64,000 nt of DNA from Favolaschia claudopus (Eukaryota; Basidiomycota; Agaricomycetes; Agaricales; Mycenaceae), in contig JAWWNJ010000178.1 of assembly GCA_037176885.1 (NCBI GenBank), forward strand, positions 1 through 64,000, read 5' to 3'. Below are positions 1 to 12,368 of the stretch, in pieces (position 1 is the stretch's first letter; each line of letters opens with the position of its first letter). The notes beneath the pieces were generated by a model that was not told the origin of the DNA, made no database searches, and saw nothing but the letters and a program-made list of their open reading frames with translations. The translations under genes and the position numbers were made by a program.

Positions 1-184
1 ACCCTAACCCTAACCCTAACCCTAACCCTAACCCTAACCCTAACCCTAACCCTAACCCTAACCCTAACCCTAACCCTAACCCTAACCCTAACCCTAACCC
101 TAACCCTAACCCTAACCCTAACCCTAACCCTAACCCTAACCCTAACCCTAACCCTAACCCTAACCCTAACCCTAACCCTAACCC
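1..184. repeat. Terminal telomere, (CCCTAA)n
   Basis: About 30 uninterrupted copies of CCCTAA fill the first 184 bases, with the C-rich strand on the plus strand, as expected when base 1 is a chromosome end. TTAGGG-type telomeres are standard in basidiomycetes. The array ends at ACCC and runs straight into the sequence that is repeated at 58813, so the telomere is joined directly to a subtelomeric block. No variant repeats are seen. Confidence 0.98.
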
Positions 185-3049
185 ATCGCGAGATTAGATT
201 ATTTTATTCCGCCAAAAGAAAAGAGTCCTTGAATCGCCGAGCATAACCCTTGCCTCCGAATCGGACGGCGTATCCACTTGACTGACAGCAGTAGTATTGT
301 ACCTCAGACATGCGGCTGCGAACGCACTCCAAGCGTTGGTAGGGTTCAGCGTGTCGTTGCTAGCAATGCCGATGATCGTAAAGGAGCAACGATTGAGATT
401 AGATAGGAGTGGGAGTCGCGCGTCGATTGCGATGAAGACGAGCTCGTTGTATTCGGCAGCAACATGTCCTGCATTGAATCGATCTGACCGTCGAGCCGGG
501 AGGAACGTTGAGAGGTATCAAACGCGAAATGAATGGAGAGTTGTATAAGTCGGTGATATGAGGCGCGTAATACCGAGTGAGAATGATGCTGCGAAGCAGT
601 CCTCCGAGAGTAGTGAAAAACGTGTTGCAGAGAGACAAATGAGCCTAGTAACAGCGATAGAATAGCTCCGTGTTTCATTAGCGTTGTAGCAGGCAGAGAG
701 GAAGCGGATGTCGAGTTGAAGATGCTAAGATTGAAGTGGAGAGGAGATACTAGTAGCAGGTTAGAGAACGCAAGATGGAATTCGGATAGCGGCGAAGCAG
801 CATGGATGTCGTGTCGTTATACGAGGAATGCAATACATCGGAAGTTATAGCTATCATTGAAAGGTCTCCAGGTTAAAATTGCAAGAATCGTGAAGCACAA
901 CTTGACCTGCATCTCGTCATCCAAATCCGATTCAAATGTGAACGCACCTCCGCCAAACTGAATGTTACAGTTCCACATTCAAAGAACAGTAGTATTCAAT
1001 TCATTGGCTTTCATGATCATGCTCTTGAGGCTCGCAGTCGGCTTGCAAAAATGATTGGAAATTAGTCATTTGACTCAAATTTGATTCGTTGTCGCTGCCA
1101 GTAACCAGAGAGCATGCGGGCCATACGGTACGCCTCGAGAAGACGATGCCAAGCTGTAGAACGCTGGAGGCTCGCGTTGGCGATAGTCGAGGCGCCGCCG
1201 CCGTTGTCGTCGTGGAAGAAGAGCGACATGTGTTGCTTTGATTGGCAACATCGTCATCACCTAACATCGGTAAATAAAACACGGCTTGTCCGGAACTCTC
1301 ATCTTCCCTCGTCATTTTGACTCAAAACCCATCTTCCGCTTTCGATCCCTTCAATCTGTGTCTTTAGCAATTATGGCCGATACCTAGTTTTGACTCTTTT
1401 TCCCGGAAATCCAACGGAAATCGAAGACTTGGACTTGTAATCACTGGCACTGTTCCCTAAATTCGGCGTTCTCGGCGCTTCTAAACCAGCACTTGATATC
1501 TGAACTTCGAGTTTCACTCCCCGTCCCAGGTCAGTCAATTTCTTTCCCTCTCAACAAAAGAAATAATGGAAACTGATGATAATTTCAGGTACTAGTCCGT
1601 GAGTCACGGTCAGTGAGGCTTCTACGTCGACTTTGTATGACACGACGACTGGAAGTTGATATGAGCGTCTATTGAGGAATACACTGGGGCGGTTGCTGAT
1701 CCTCGTCTCCGTCTGTTCATGTCTCAGCGTCCAATCTCACTAACGACTACATCACCGCGCTCCTCCTCTACCTCTTATACCTCCTCCACGTCTCAGTTTT
1801 GACGCTTTAGAGCGGTTTCCACTGGCGTTCAGGCACTAGGTACTGTAGCTTGCTTCAAGCCGGTAATGAATCTAGTGATGCATTTCTCGTGAAAGTAAGT
1901 GGGTCGCTACCAAACTACGTTTGGTAATTGATCATCCCGAGTTCTCCATAGCATGCAAAATAGTTGCGCTGCGCGGGTATCATTACTCGAATGTGCGGAC
2001 CTCGTTTGAAAATTTGTTTACCCCAGATCTCGCCGTTCTAACCTGTCGTTTGTGTCTAGTAACAGCTAATCTAACCTGTGAAGGCATGGACAAACAAAGC
2101 TATCCCACCTTTTGACCCGCCGCCGCCGCCACCAACTAACGAGGTTCGGGATATCTAAAAGCAAGTGAGCTCTGGCTCTCTCTTCAGTGTCTAACTCGCA
2201 CTACGCACCTAGGTGTTCAATTCTCCTTGTAAGTATTTAACCGCATCCCTCGTTCGATGTGTCAGGTCGAAGATATTCAGTGCGTATTCGACTCTTTGAA
2301 ATTGTTCTTAGATCTCGGTGGTCTGTTTCTCCATGATATCCAACGTCTACGCTGATCAAGAGGACAGAATACCTCAGAGGCGCTTCGTTTTCTCAGATAT
2401 ATTATATATAGTGAGAAGGCTCCTTGCTTTATCCATGGTATACTATGTTGAGCGTCTTTCACTGTTGTTAATTTTGCTGGCTAACGGACTTCGTGTTCGT
2501 CATCAAGCTCTCGAAACCTTCGTACGAGCTCAGACAAACTCGGTTATAATTCATATCCCTAGAGTTTGCGCGCAGCTCGGAAACTAATACAACGGATCAA
2601 TCCCTTGCACCGGTTGAAAGAACAGACGCGCAGGTACGTTTGCAGCGATCGTTAGAAAGGTCAACGATTTTATGATCTAATATACTCCGTTTTTATGCAT
2701 AGTAGACATGCTCAAGCAGTCTCTCTCATCTCTAGGTCATCTTAATGCTATTGCCGCTCATCGCGTTATTTCAACGATGTGGCACCGGCTGCGAATTCTG
2801 ACCCGTGGTTGCACGAATTACTTTAGAATATATATTGGTTGTCGACGAGATTCTTTCTGTAGAGAAGATTGTATGAACAGTCCTAGTTGTACTGAACAAT
2901 ATATGTTTGACAAAGATGGTTTATTGCCTAGTTCGCTCGATTGAAGCGACTTCATACCCTCGACACGCGGGGATCGATTAAGTAAAACACTTAAATTGCG
3001 AGGGTCTGAAGCAGATATGGATTGGTTCCGCCGCAATATGGTGATATTT
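184..3049. other. Outer part of the left subtelomeric block, no recognised gene
   Basis: Only short open frames are present. A minus-strand frame at 1001-1315 stays open in the other copy despite a 3-base indel, but its ATG is not conserved. A minus-strand frame at 346-678 looks like a decayed exon, because its equivalent at 59059-59421 is rearranged by indels. Plus-strand frames at 1921-2115 and 2318-2587 are almost unchanged in the second copy, which may simply reflect recent duplication. I recognise no domain. Confidence 0.5.
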
Positions 3050-5160
3050 TTAGAAAGGAAAACAATACACAGCGTCCGGTTCATTCGTGTTCCCATCTAA
3101 ATTCGTCAACGGACTCGTGCGCCGCAGAACAATGAGCTGAGAATGCCCGGTCGGATGCCCTCGGTTAAGCACTAGCACGCTGAGCTGCATCCCGCCTCGA
3201 CTTTGGGATGCCCGACGTTGAAAGATGTCGATGCCAGGCAAGCTTCCGTTCTCGAATTCGGAAAATGGTCGAATGGAAATTTCTGGTCTGCATCTTGTGT
3301 AATCGAAAAGAAGACAATGCGGTATGCCCTTGTTGACTTCCGCAAATCGACGTTGGAGCCACAAAAGTTCGTCGCGCCGCGCGTTGGAATCGAGGGATAG
3401 AACTGCTCCAAGGTATGCCTTTTGTCGTGCTCCCAGAGAACAAGGCGTGCCTGAATTTTCAAGTGTTGAGGACCAGCACCGATGACGAACGGGAGGTGAA
3501 CACGCACCGAAACAAATCGTTTGCAGGGACACACACTCATCTTTGTGTCCGTCCCTCCAATCGCAAGCTTGGCACTCTCCAGAGCAATAATATATGCATT
3601 TGCATGCAGCACAGCGCTTCAAATCAGACTAATTCCGTATCATTCCGCACTTAGTTCCATGTGAGATGATCCAGCCTTCAGCTCAGCGTAAATAAGTTAC
3701 TTACCTGCAGATTATCGCACGCTCTCCGAGCCTTTGCAGAGCACTGGCATGTAATCTTGGGTATATATATGGACAGCAACCGATTATTGAGGATGTTGAG
3801 CAACTCAAGCCACTTCGCCTCGATGACGGAGTGGTCAAATAGCGGATGATCAGCACCTTCCGCCACAGCGGTCACCGATTTTCGAAGCGGGCGTAACAAC
3901 GAAACATAGATAGTTGAGGCGGCAAGTAAATCGATGATAGCATTGAAGAGATCGACCTCGAGGCACAGGTCGTTCCGCACGCTGAGCCGCAGCAAAACAT
4001 TGAGCACTCCAGCCAATTTAAAAGCGCCTTTTTGATCCAAAGATGGATGGGATGAGTTCCCAGAAAATGGTAGAGTAGAAGAATGGAGGACGGCAAGAGA
4101 GAGTCGGACGGGGGTAAGGGTATGCGTTGAAACGCGCTCATAGCGTTGATTAAGGGTTTCAGGATGCCCTGGGAGAGGAAGGCTGCACGGAATTCAGCGC
4201 CGCTGGCACCCGAGTCGGTGAGATGCAAGACAAGCGTGACGGCGCTATCGAAGAAACGAACGTCGTCTTGTTCGCCCCGAGAAAAAACGTCGAAGTGGCG
4301 CACAACGAGCGCGGCAAAGGAGGGTAGCCCGCCGGCGCCCTCAATAAATTCCTGGAGCTCTTCGGTAGGCCGGCGACTCGGTGCGTCTCGTACACCGTGC
4401 GCGAAGCGGAGGAACTTGCTGACGGAAGTCAAAGCTAAGAGAGTCGAATTATCCAATACGTAGTCCTGGAGTGCGAGCCGCCAGGCGCGCGCGAGGAAGA
4501 AACGGAGCCCGGGGGCTTGCGAAACCGACAGTTCAAAGCGTTGGCGAGATTCGTCATATACATCGTGAAGGAAATGAGCCAGCATAATGGGTGCCTTCTC
4601 GTGTATGCCTTGATGTTCCATTCCGTCGACGACAACAGCGTATCGCTGGAACCAGAACCAAAATCGAGGCCAAATATCTAGTGCTGCTTGTTGTGGGATG
4701 CCGCCGAGTTGCGTAAGTCCTAAACTTGTGATCGCAAAGTGCGCACGTTTGCAAGGACAGTCGGAGCCATGGCTGTGGTTGGATAAAGAAGATGTGCTGA
4801 GGTATTGATAGAATATTGGGAGATGTAGGGCTCGGGAAGTCGCGAGGTCGAAATTGGCCAGCAAGGCCTGTGCTTGTACCATGTGCGAAAGGGAGCCATT
4901 ATATGCCGGGACCGCGAGTCGCTTAGTTAGATGTGAGCGCTCAACATGGAAACGCATGAAAGATAGAACGCACTCGCAGTCGGAAAGGCAAATTTTCAAT
5001 GTTTTTGAACTCGAGGGCGGGATGCATGAGAGGGGGAGAGAGAGGGGAAAAGTACAATTGTCAACACGTACCTCTTTAAAGGCGCCACCGCTCGCGCCCA
5101 TCGAGTTCTTCAGCCATGCTGCAAATGGGTGAGGTAAAATCCCGTTGCACGCGGCTTCTC
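3050..5160 (-). pseudogene. MYND zinc-finger protein, broken left copy
   Basis: The minus-strand gene has a long helical N-terminal region (about 400 aa) and a C-terminal MYND finger. The finger reads KRCAACKC, YYCSGEC, then W..GH..EC, which fits the Cys/His spacing of MYND domains (zinc-binding, protein-protein contact). Inferred introns are 5071-4973 (99 nt) and 3704-3650 (55 nt), both matched in the right copy. Two lesions stand out against the right copy. A net 5-base difference near 4003-4037 shifts the frame. A TAG at 3629-3631 replaces a Lys codon seven codons into the MYND exon, although a new acceptor at this TTAG could splice it out. The frameshift alone would remove the finger. The 5' end is not resolved; an upstream exon is likely. 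Confidence 0.82.
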
Positions 5161-5326
5161 GAAGTTAAATTATGAGGTGAACCGCAACTGTTGTCACGGA
5201 TCTTCGTCGATGTGTGGCCATCGGCGTGTAAACTCTGAACCAGAAAGGTTATACTGCTCTGCTATGCTGAGAAATGATACACACCGAAAAGGACTGAATA
5301 CGATGGCCTCTATGGTGAGTATCAAT
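5161..5326. other. Inner end of the left block
   Basis: This is probably the 5' exon or promoter of the MYND gene. A short ATG-led frame near 5220 is not maintained in the other copy, because a 2-base indel separates them. Nothing else is recognised. Confidence 0.3.
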
Positions 5327-6567
5327 TATTGCAGTTTGCAAATATATTGGCACAGCCGCATTTTGATAGAATTTTGAGGCGCTACAGTATATGATTTATT
5401 CCTCCCTCAATTCCGGGTGGATTCCTTTGAGACCATAAACAAAATTCACCGTTTTGCGAGGCGCATCCAGCCATACCAAATTTGTAGCGAAATACGCGAA
5501 TCTCAAAATCTCAATATCCTCCAACAGCTGTTCGGCGCGTGAAATTACGCCGTAAAATCAGGGCGCTTTGAGACAAAGTCCAAGGTAGAAAGTGTTCATA
5601 TACCTATCGGCTACATACCTGTCAAGTTTGGAACAAAACGGGGGCGGATTGACGCGACCGCGACGCGTCGAAGAAGCTCATCATTTGGTTATGATCCGCG
5701 GTCAATTGGGATGCTTTGCCTCTTTCTTCCACCCTCCAAGGCCTCTGTCGGTCCGCGAGCGCTTCAGACTACTTAAGAGGGCACCGGGAGACCCGTTCCT
5801 TGTTGGATTTGCCTAGTGTATCTTTTATGCAAAGGAAGGAAGCAACAATACGCTATCTATTCGGCCGTAGTACCAAGATTTGCCCAAGACTCTGGGGTCG
5901 AACATGGAAGCCAACCTTCAAGGCATTCTGCAGAATCTGCAATCAAGCTTGAGCCCTTTCTCGGTGTCTTGGAGCGCCCCGTAGATCATGAAGAGGATCT
6001 TACCTGCTGAGATGCCGCCAGTGGTACCTTGAACGGCGTACACCCAGTGGCCCTGGTGCGTCACTACAAAGTGTTGTTCCTCAAAGCTCCGCTAAGCGTG
6101 GACCCAGAGCGTTGAGAAGGCATTTGGGGTACGCTATTGACCTTTGAGCAAGCAGCCCTTTCTTCCTGCACTGAGCTTTCGCGGTGGCAACCCGTCCGAT
6201 CAGCGCATTGATTGGCCTTCTTCGACGCGTCGCGGCCGCGTCAATCCGCCCTCATTTTGTTCCAAACTTGAGAGGTGTGTAGCCGGGAGGTATTCAAACA
6301 GCTTATACCTTGAACTTGTACCTCAAAGCACCCTGATCTCACCGTGTAAATTCACGCGTCGAACAGTTATTGAAGGATATTGAGATTTTTAGACACGCGT
6401 ATTTAGCTATAAATTTGGTATGGCTGGATGCGCCTCCCAAAACGGTGAATCTTGGTTATGGTCTCGAAGGAATCCACCCAGAATTGAGGGATAAATAAAT
6501 TATATACTGGGGCAACTCAAAATTCTACAAAATGCGGCTGTGCCAATACATATGCAAACTGCAATAA
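5327..6567. mobile_element. Fold-back element with 350-bp inverted arms
   Basis: Bases 5327-5676 and 6217-6567 are inverted repeats of one another across their full length, roughly 85-90% identical by eye. Outer ends read TTATTGCAGTTTGC and its complement. The 540-bp centre (5677-6216) is not repeated and holds only short open frames. This is the architecture of a fold-back element or long-TIR MITE. No transposase is seen and no clear target-site duplication flanks it. Alternatively it could be two copies of a 350-bp repeat inserted in opposite directions, but the matched ends and single centre favour one element. Confidence 0.8.
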
Positions 6568-7080
6568 GAGAGAGAGAGAGAAAAAAATCAGAGATATAAA
6601 CGGCCGCATGCTTCCCGGCACGCCGCCACCTTAAAGTTTCATACAGTAAATTCAGGTTCTCAGTATGAACTTGCGGAATACTGTTGCAAAAGCCGTGACG
6701 TCGACGGACGGAACAGTGGTAGGGAGGTGTGTCGAAGACTTGGGAATCGGGAATTGCATAAGACGTTCTTTGGAGGGCAGGAATTTTACTGTGCGGAAAC
6801 TCGATGATGTGCGTTTCGCGAGAGGCGACGTAAAACAGAAAAATTGGTCTGAGTGCGACGATCCGTAGATTGAGTGCGAGACCAACATATCCGTTTGTGT
6901 GCCACATTTCGCTGCGTTAGCCTTTGGGGATTCGACTCGGATGCCAGTGCTGCAGAATTTCCGACGCAGAAATGAAAACTGCTTAGTCGGGAGCCCGGTA
7001 GAGGCACTGACGAGGACAAGCGAGTCCAGTACACAGATATACAATGATTATCGAGGATTCTGGCTTGAGGACTAGCTTTG
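6568..7080. other. Short GA-rich tract, then unassigned sequence
   Basis: A GA run at about 6566-6588 abuts the fold-back element. Minus-strand frames at 6652-7044 and 6786-7184 are open but lack recognisable motifs. No gene can be supported. Confidence 0.3.
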
Positions 7081-10000
7081 AGATCTGAGACGATGAACGT
7101 AGAGGTAAGGTGCAACCGGCACTTGCCGAAGAATGTCACGCGGGAGTCTTGCGTGACTACTATCGTCACCCCGTCTCTTCCCAAACCGCCACCTCGAATT
7201 TGGAGCTAGGAAACACAACCCTTGTCCGGTTCTATTGTGAGGGCCGCTAAACTCAGCACTCTGTGTGTTCGTATCTCTTCCTCAACGCAACTTTCAAGTA
7301 CCGTTAACTCAAATTGCAGTAAAGGTTTTCTCGCTCCGCTCGAATTTCGCAAGAACGAGTTGCGCAAGGCCTACAAGCTTCGTCAATATGGCTATACTTA
7401 CATAGAACTGTCTTTAGCTCACTCTGCTACTCCCAGGTATGTAGATCTTCTCTCTTCGCTTGCGTAAAGACTGACTGAGTTGGGCAGCTTGGGCTTTTCT
7501 CACTCAGAAAGCCATGAAGCGACCGACTCTGAACTTTGAAGCGTGACAGATTAGCACGTACTCTCAGAGGGGCGCTGAGCGACAATGCTTGAAGGAATGA
7601 GATCTAATGCGGAATCCGGTCATGATCTGGGGAGAATTCGTTATAGTGAGTCTTTCATTCTTCTCGTCTGTTTCGCCATCTTTGCTACCCGTCCCTTCCC
7701 CATTTGACGGTTCTTTCCCTTTCCAGCCATCACAGCTGGATTTCGCGACGTTTCTGCCCACCCGCATGCCCTTCGGCGTAATCATCGACGACTGGAAGCT
7801 TAAACGCCACCATAGGCCGCAACCCTTTCGCCAGCTCTTTCGTCCGGTCGCGGGATTTTGGCGTCGACTTGGGTGCTTGAGTTTCTGGACGAAAGAAGGT
7901 TGAAAGTATGTAGTATTCACGCCAGTGCGTACCCTCCACTCATTTGCGGCAATATTTCACTCAGCGTACCCCTTCGTTCGGCCCCCATAGTCCACACAAG
8001 AGCGGAGCCAAACAGCTGCTCCCCTTCGCATGCTGCAGTATCTTCTGTGTAGTATACGGTGCGCCGTAACCCTCCTCTCATCATCGACCTCGTGCTAACA
8101 CTTTCCTTTGGTCTCATTTCTTCAGTCGACCCTCCAATCTTGGCGCGTACGTCGACGCTGTGGGCAGTCACTCGTTCCGCCGTTGAAGACCTCCTTCCTC
8201 CCCCTGCTCCACCCGCCGTTTCTACACGGATACCGATACTGTACTGGCTCAATGCTGGTCGCTTTCCTGGCCCTTGTCTCCCAGAGCACCTAGGGTATCA
8301 TTGAGTGCACCCCCACCTTCACCGCCATTCCTATACTCACCCGCGCTCCCGGCGTTTCCCCTCAATCCCCTCTTCCGACTTCTGCGTCCTCCTTCTACAC
8401 CGCCTACACCGTCGTTTCTTCTTATCCGTCGCCCTTCCGCACGCCCTCGGTCGTTTTTTCCTTGTCCGCCACCGCCTCCACCACCTCCTCACGCCGTAGC
8501 CGCACCCGGGCATCGTATCGTGCGTGAGCAGACGCGTCGGGGAGAATGGGCGAGGGGAAGAGCAAAAAATCGATCTCACCCTTTTCCCTGGACAGTAGTC
8601 AGACGCCGTCGTGGACTCACGCGCACCGCGCATACGCGTATCGGGAGTACGTCGCCGCGGGTGTACTCGAGGGGATGGAGGTGGAGGTGGAGGAGGGCGG
8701 AGGGTGGAGGAGATTGAGGGGAACGAGAATCACGCCGGGTGCAGAAGTGGTATGCGACGCTCGACTCAGGAGACGAGCTGCGGGTGTAGATTTCGTGGTG
8801 CTCAGCGCCTGAGGGTCGCGGACGGTGGATGGATGACGAACATCGCGGACGCGTTTGGGAGAGCGCCACCATCATCGCGATTCGCGATGCCCGTAACGCC
8901 TCGTCATCGGTACTTGTGGTTGCAGCGGCGACGGAGGGTGGAGGTGGAGGGTTGGGCGGTGATTCGTCCGCACGCGGGGTCGGTCGAGACGTGGTAAGTG
9001 CGTATGAGCCTCGTCATGCCCGTTTCCGCTGCTAACGACTCTCTTCTCTTTCTACTGCAGTCGCCGATCTCCTTGATTATCCATACCCAGTACTTCGCCT
9101 CCCGCTCGTACTTCTTGACGTACCCCTACCACGCTTCCGCCACCTCTACCTCCAGCTTCCATCCCCGTCCTCCCCTCCCCTCCCGCACCCCAGCCCATCC
9201 CTTAGCAGCACCATTCACATCAGCGCCGTCGCCCAGCACCTGTATCGTCGTCGCCGCTTCCATTCTCAAGATTGCGGAGCTTTTCAGACGCTTGGGTACG
9301 TCGGGTGGGTCGGGCGAGACTACGCTGGGGCTGGGTGGCTCGGCGCCCTCTTCCGAGCGCGAGCGCTGAGGAGGCGCGAGGTGTCCAAGGGTGAGGTGGC
9401 GTGAAGAGCTGCGGAAGCGGATGCGTTAGTGGGAGAGGTTTTCGTCGCCGTTTGGGGAATGGCGTGCGGGCCGGTGGTGATGAGCCAAGAATCACGAGGA
9501 TGGAGGCGGTGAGCTTGGTGAGGGCATGGAAGACGTGCGCTGGGGCGAGGCGGGTATGGGAAGATGTGACGTCCGCGAATGGAAGGATGGGGAGCGGAAA
9601 ACCTTCTCCTGCGTCGACTGCCGTGCAAGATTGGATGTATAGGAGGAAAGGCGGCGCGTGTGCGAGTGAGGTCGAGATTCGCGTCGTATCGTACTCGCTA
9701 TGGCTCGGTGTGGCATTGGCGTTGATCAGGGACTCGGGAGGTCGACGGGTTGGCCAGGAGGTGCTCAATCAGACGTCCGACCGAGCTCGGGGCTTCGGGA
9801 GGGGAGCGACGAGCATGCGCACCTTCCACCTCAGCTCTCGATCCGCCGTCGTCGCTTCGATTCCGAGGGCGGAGATGATGCTCCGACTGCGCAGCAGGAG
9901 CTCGCAGTCTTGCGGCTCGATGTCAGCGCACAGAGAGATAAGGTGGTGTGGGTTCGAGGTGGAGGCGAGAGAGCGAGCGAGCGAGCGAGCGTGGAGTTGC

Positions 10001-10200
10001 AGTGGTGGAATTGAAGGAGACGGGGGGCCGGGTCGAAGCCGGCGGGATAAGGTAACTCTGGGGAAGCAGACCCGCTTTTCTGCCGTTCTCCTCCAGCTGT
10101 GATGATTTTGAAGATCGGTGTCATACCACCACGCCCCGGCGAAGTGGGAGTGCTGTGGAGGCGCCTAGTGAGTACAGTCGCCATTGCAAACGCTCGATAC
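7080..10200. other. GC-rich segment 1, unassigned
   Basis: The segment starts with a diverged copy (7090-7205) of the regulatory block also found near 15340 and 28870, so it is probably a distant member of the same multicopy family. On the minus strand one splice works in phase: an exon ending near 7933, an intron with a GTACGC donor and CAG acceptor, then an exon ending at stop 7802-7800. Plus-strand frames are also long (for example 9401-10102), but GC-rich pyrimidine/purine skew keeps several frames open. I recognise no domain and cannot choose a strand with confidence. Confidence 0.35.
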
Positions 10201-10991
10201 GGAACTGACTTTCGTCTCTCAAGGTATCTGTAGCTCTCTCATCCGGCCATGTAAGACGAATCTTGGTGACATGCGCTAGCTTCAGCAGCGATCTGAGATG
10301 GGCGGTACTGCGGACGGGCGGGGCTTGGCGATGTAGTCGACATGGACGGGGCAAGAGACATTGAGGTCGGTGAGTATGGCCGCTATCGCAGTCACTAGAT
10401 GCGAGACCAATGCGAGACTAACCTTGGTATTTCCATCTGCAGCTTCTCTCTCATCGATACAAGGCGGATCCAGCGTAAAGTGTCCAACCACAACTAGGTC
10501 TGGCTTTTATTGGCTTGAGGAGGCTCCGACCATACCATCGTGACCGAGAGAGCTCCCTTTCTGATCCTCGCTAGCTTCTTCGTTGTCGCCTTTCCCTCCC
10601 GTTCATCGTCGCTATAGTGACTTCATGGATGTCGGCGGTGGATGCAGGCCTATCTCGGCTTCTTCCTCCTGGGTTTCCCGTCGATGCTGTGGCTTTGACG
10701 GTGGTGCAGTAGACGAGTCAATGGTCATTGGTGTGCTGGCAGACAGCAGCCAAATGGAGATATTCCTCGGATATTCGGCCCAATGCCGGTGCGTTCAATT
10801 TTGAGTTGGAGAACCTTCAAAGAATCTCTCTTTTTCCTGGCCCACGGTATGATTGTAGCAAAAGACATCTATATGGTATCATCGCAAAACTTGGGCTCGG
10901 TAGAATTAGGATTCAAGTCATATATTCAAGACTACTCGTTCAAGATACCACAATTGTTTGTGCACTGACTATTTACCGTGTATGAGGTGTA
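10201..10991. other. Intergenic, nothing recognised
   Basis: Only short open frames occur, none with motifs. The interval lies downstream of the F-box gene, which ends at 10992. Confidence 0.4.
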
Positions 10992-12368
10992 CTAATAGTA
11001 CTCATACTCATGATCATGGGTAGGACTGAGTAAGGAAACCGCAAGCAATCCCTTCTGGTGCAGTTTGGGGAAGGCTTTATGGACAGATTCTTCTACCGTC
11101 TCGTAAGGCTGATAACCATGAACCCGCGGTTGAGGTTCAACGTGAACTTCAACGACTTGCAGCGCATGCAGATGACTAGCGGCGATCTCTTCGAATTCAG
11201 CGATAGGTCTCTCGAACCAAGAGTTATAATCGGCAAAGAGAAAGAAGCCCACTTCTGCCTCAAAAACAATGCGGGTTATCTTGTTATCTGCGGACGCGCT
11301 CCTGAGCATGGTATTGAACGTGGATACCGGCGAAATGGCATTTGCGACGATAGCACCGGCAGGGCCGAAAGTAAGGTTTTCGCCAGGGATACCGGGTGGA
11401 GTAGGCGACGAGATGGTGGTGAGCGCAGGAAAGGTGACAGCTAGATCTAGCTGTTCATTGACATGTCCGCGATCTAAGAGGGGCGGCGTCAAATTCTGTG
11501 AATACACAAGAAAGAAGAACATGCCTTGGGACGAGACGACTAAATGTTCCACGCTGCTCCCAATCTGCCGCATAAACAGAACGACGTCCGGGCCATGCGT
11601 GTCAATGCATTGAACCATGCGCAGGCTCGAAGTAGAGAAATCGAAAGCATGTAACAAAAGACCACTGATTCCATTGCAGTGTGTTAGGCTCAATTCGCAG
11701 AGCCTGGGGCGGCGGTTAGATGCAGTGTGGTTGGTTGTTCCTTGTGAAAGCTCCGCTGAGTCCATGTAGACTCCCTCAAGTACGAGGAATTCCAAATGGG
11801 GAGAGCACGACGACAGCATCCATTGCATCCACTGTGCAGTTGGCGTGTTCGGAACTGTCCCGCTGTAGGTAGAGATTTCTAATCTCCTCAGGGACGGCAT
11901 GGAAATCAGCGTTTCAACGGCACCCCTCGCTGAGCTTGGAATACGCAACAGGTCTTTGAAGTGCAAGCTACGCAAGTTAACCCACGGAATTTCCGACAGA
12001 ATACGATAGCACTCCGTGTGTTCACTCTTCACCGTGAGCTCACGAATGAAGGGCAGAAGGTGAGGCGACGAAGCCAATACATCGGCAAGATGTCCAGCGA
12101 CGATGGGGCCAGTGATTGCACTGCGATCGACTACCATCTCGGGCTCAATGACGATTCTCCGACCGTCTTCGATGGAAATGCTGCGAAAAAGGCTTCTCTG
12201 GGCGGCAGAGGCGAAGGTACGGCAAACGAGTGCGAGATGCTTTAGAGTCGGGGTAAGAGAAGGAACTGGGGGAATGAAGCCGATGATATGATCCCACAAC
12301 TCAGGGAAAGGGAGCCCAGGGGCGGCCATGGCGCGCAGGAGAGGAGAGGAGAGGAGGAAGAGAGACAC
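10992..12368 (-). CDS. F-box-like protein, single exon
   Basis: An intronless 458-aa frame. The N-terminal motif LPFPELWDHIIGFIP followed about 15 residues later by LVCRTFASAAQ is the F-box signature (Pro-Glu-Leu, helix, Cys-Arg/Lys). This motif normally recruits Skp1 in SCF ubiquitin ligases. The rest has loosely spaced Leu-rich strands (around residues 100-260), as in the many F-box/LRR-like proteins of mushrooms. Length fits that family. The start at 12368 adds 13 hydrophobic residues before a second ATG at about 12329; the second start would place the F-box at the more usual distance from the N terminus. The target is unknown. This is one of the few frames here with no disruption. Confidence 0.85.
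   Translation of the reverse strand: MSLFLLSSPLLRAMAAPGLPFPELWDHIIGFIPPVPSLTPTLKHLALVCRTFASAAQRSLFRSISIEDGRRIVIEPEMVVDRSAITGPIVAGHLADVLASSPHLLPFIRELTVKSEHTECYRILSEIPWVNLRSLHFKDLLRIPSSARGAVETLISMPSLRRLEISTYSGTVPNTPTAQWMQWMLSSCSPHLEFLVLEGVYMDSAELSQGTTNHTASNRRPRLCELSLTHCNGISGLLLHAFDFSTSSLRMVQCIDTHGPDVVLFMRQIGSSVEHLVVSSQGMFFFLVYSQNLTPPLLDRGHVNEQLDLAVTFPALTTISSPTPPGIPGENLTFGPAGAIVANAISPVSTFNTMLRSASADNKITRIVFEAEVGFFLFADYNSWFERPIAEFEEIAASHLHALQVVEVHVEPQPRVHGYQPYETVEESVHKAFPKLHQKGLLAVSLLSPTHDHEYEYY

Larger units (their letters stand above)
184..5250 (+). repeat. Subtelomeric segmental duplication, left copy
   Basis: This block is nearly identical to 58813-64000 in the same orientation. Scattered substitutions, small indels and one larger gap separate the copies. 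Near 385 the left copy lacks about 105 bases that are present at roughly 59035-59140. The block carries a minus-strand MYND gene at its inner end; the outer 2.9 kb has no recognisable gene. Because 64000 is the window edge, the inner limit is only a lower bound. Confidence 0.95.

Noticed and set aside
1001..1315. Minus-strand 104-codon frame in the subtelomeric block as a real gene
   Set aside because: A 3-base indel keeps it open in the other copy, but the ATG is lost there and no motif is seen. High identity between recent duplicates gives little evidence.
4146..4463. Plus-strand 105-codon frame opposite the MYND gene
   Set aside because: It lies antisense to the well-supported helical exon of the MYND gene and has no motif; treated as a shadow.
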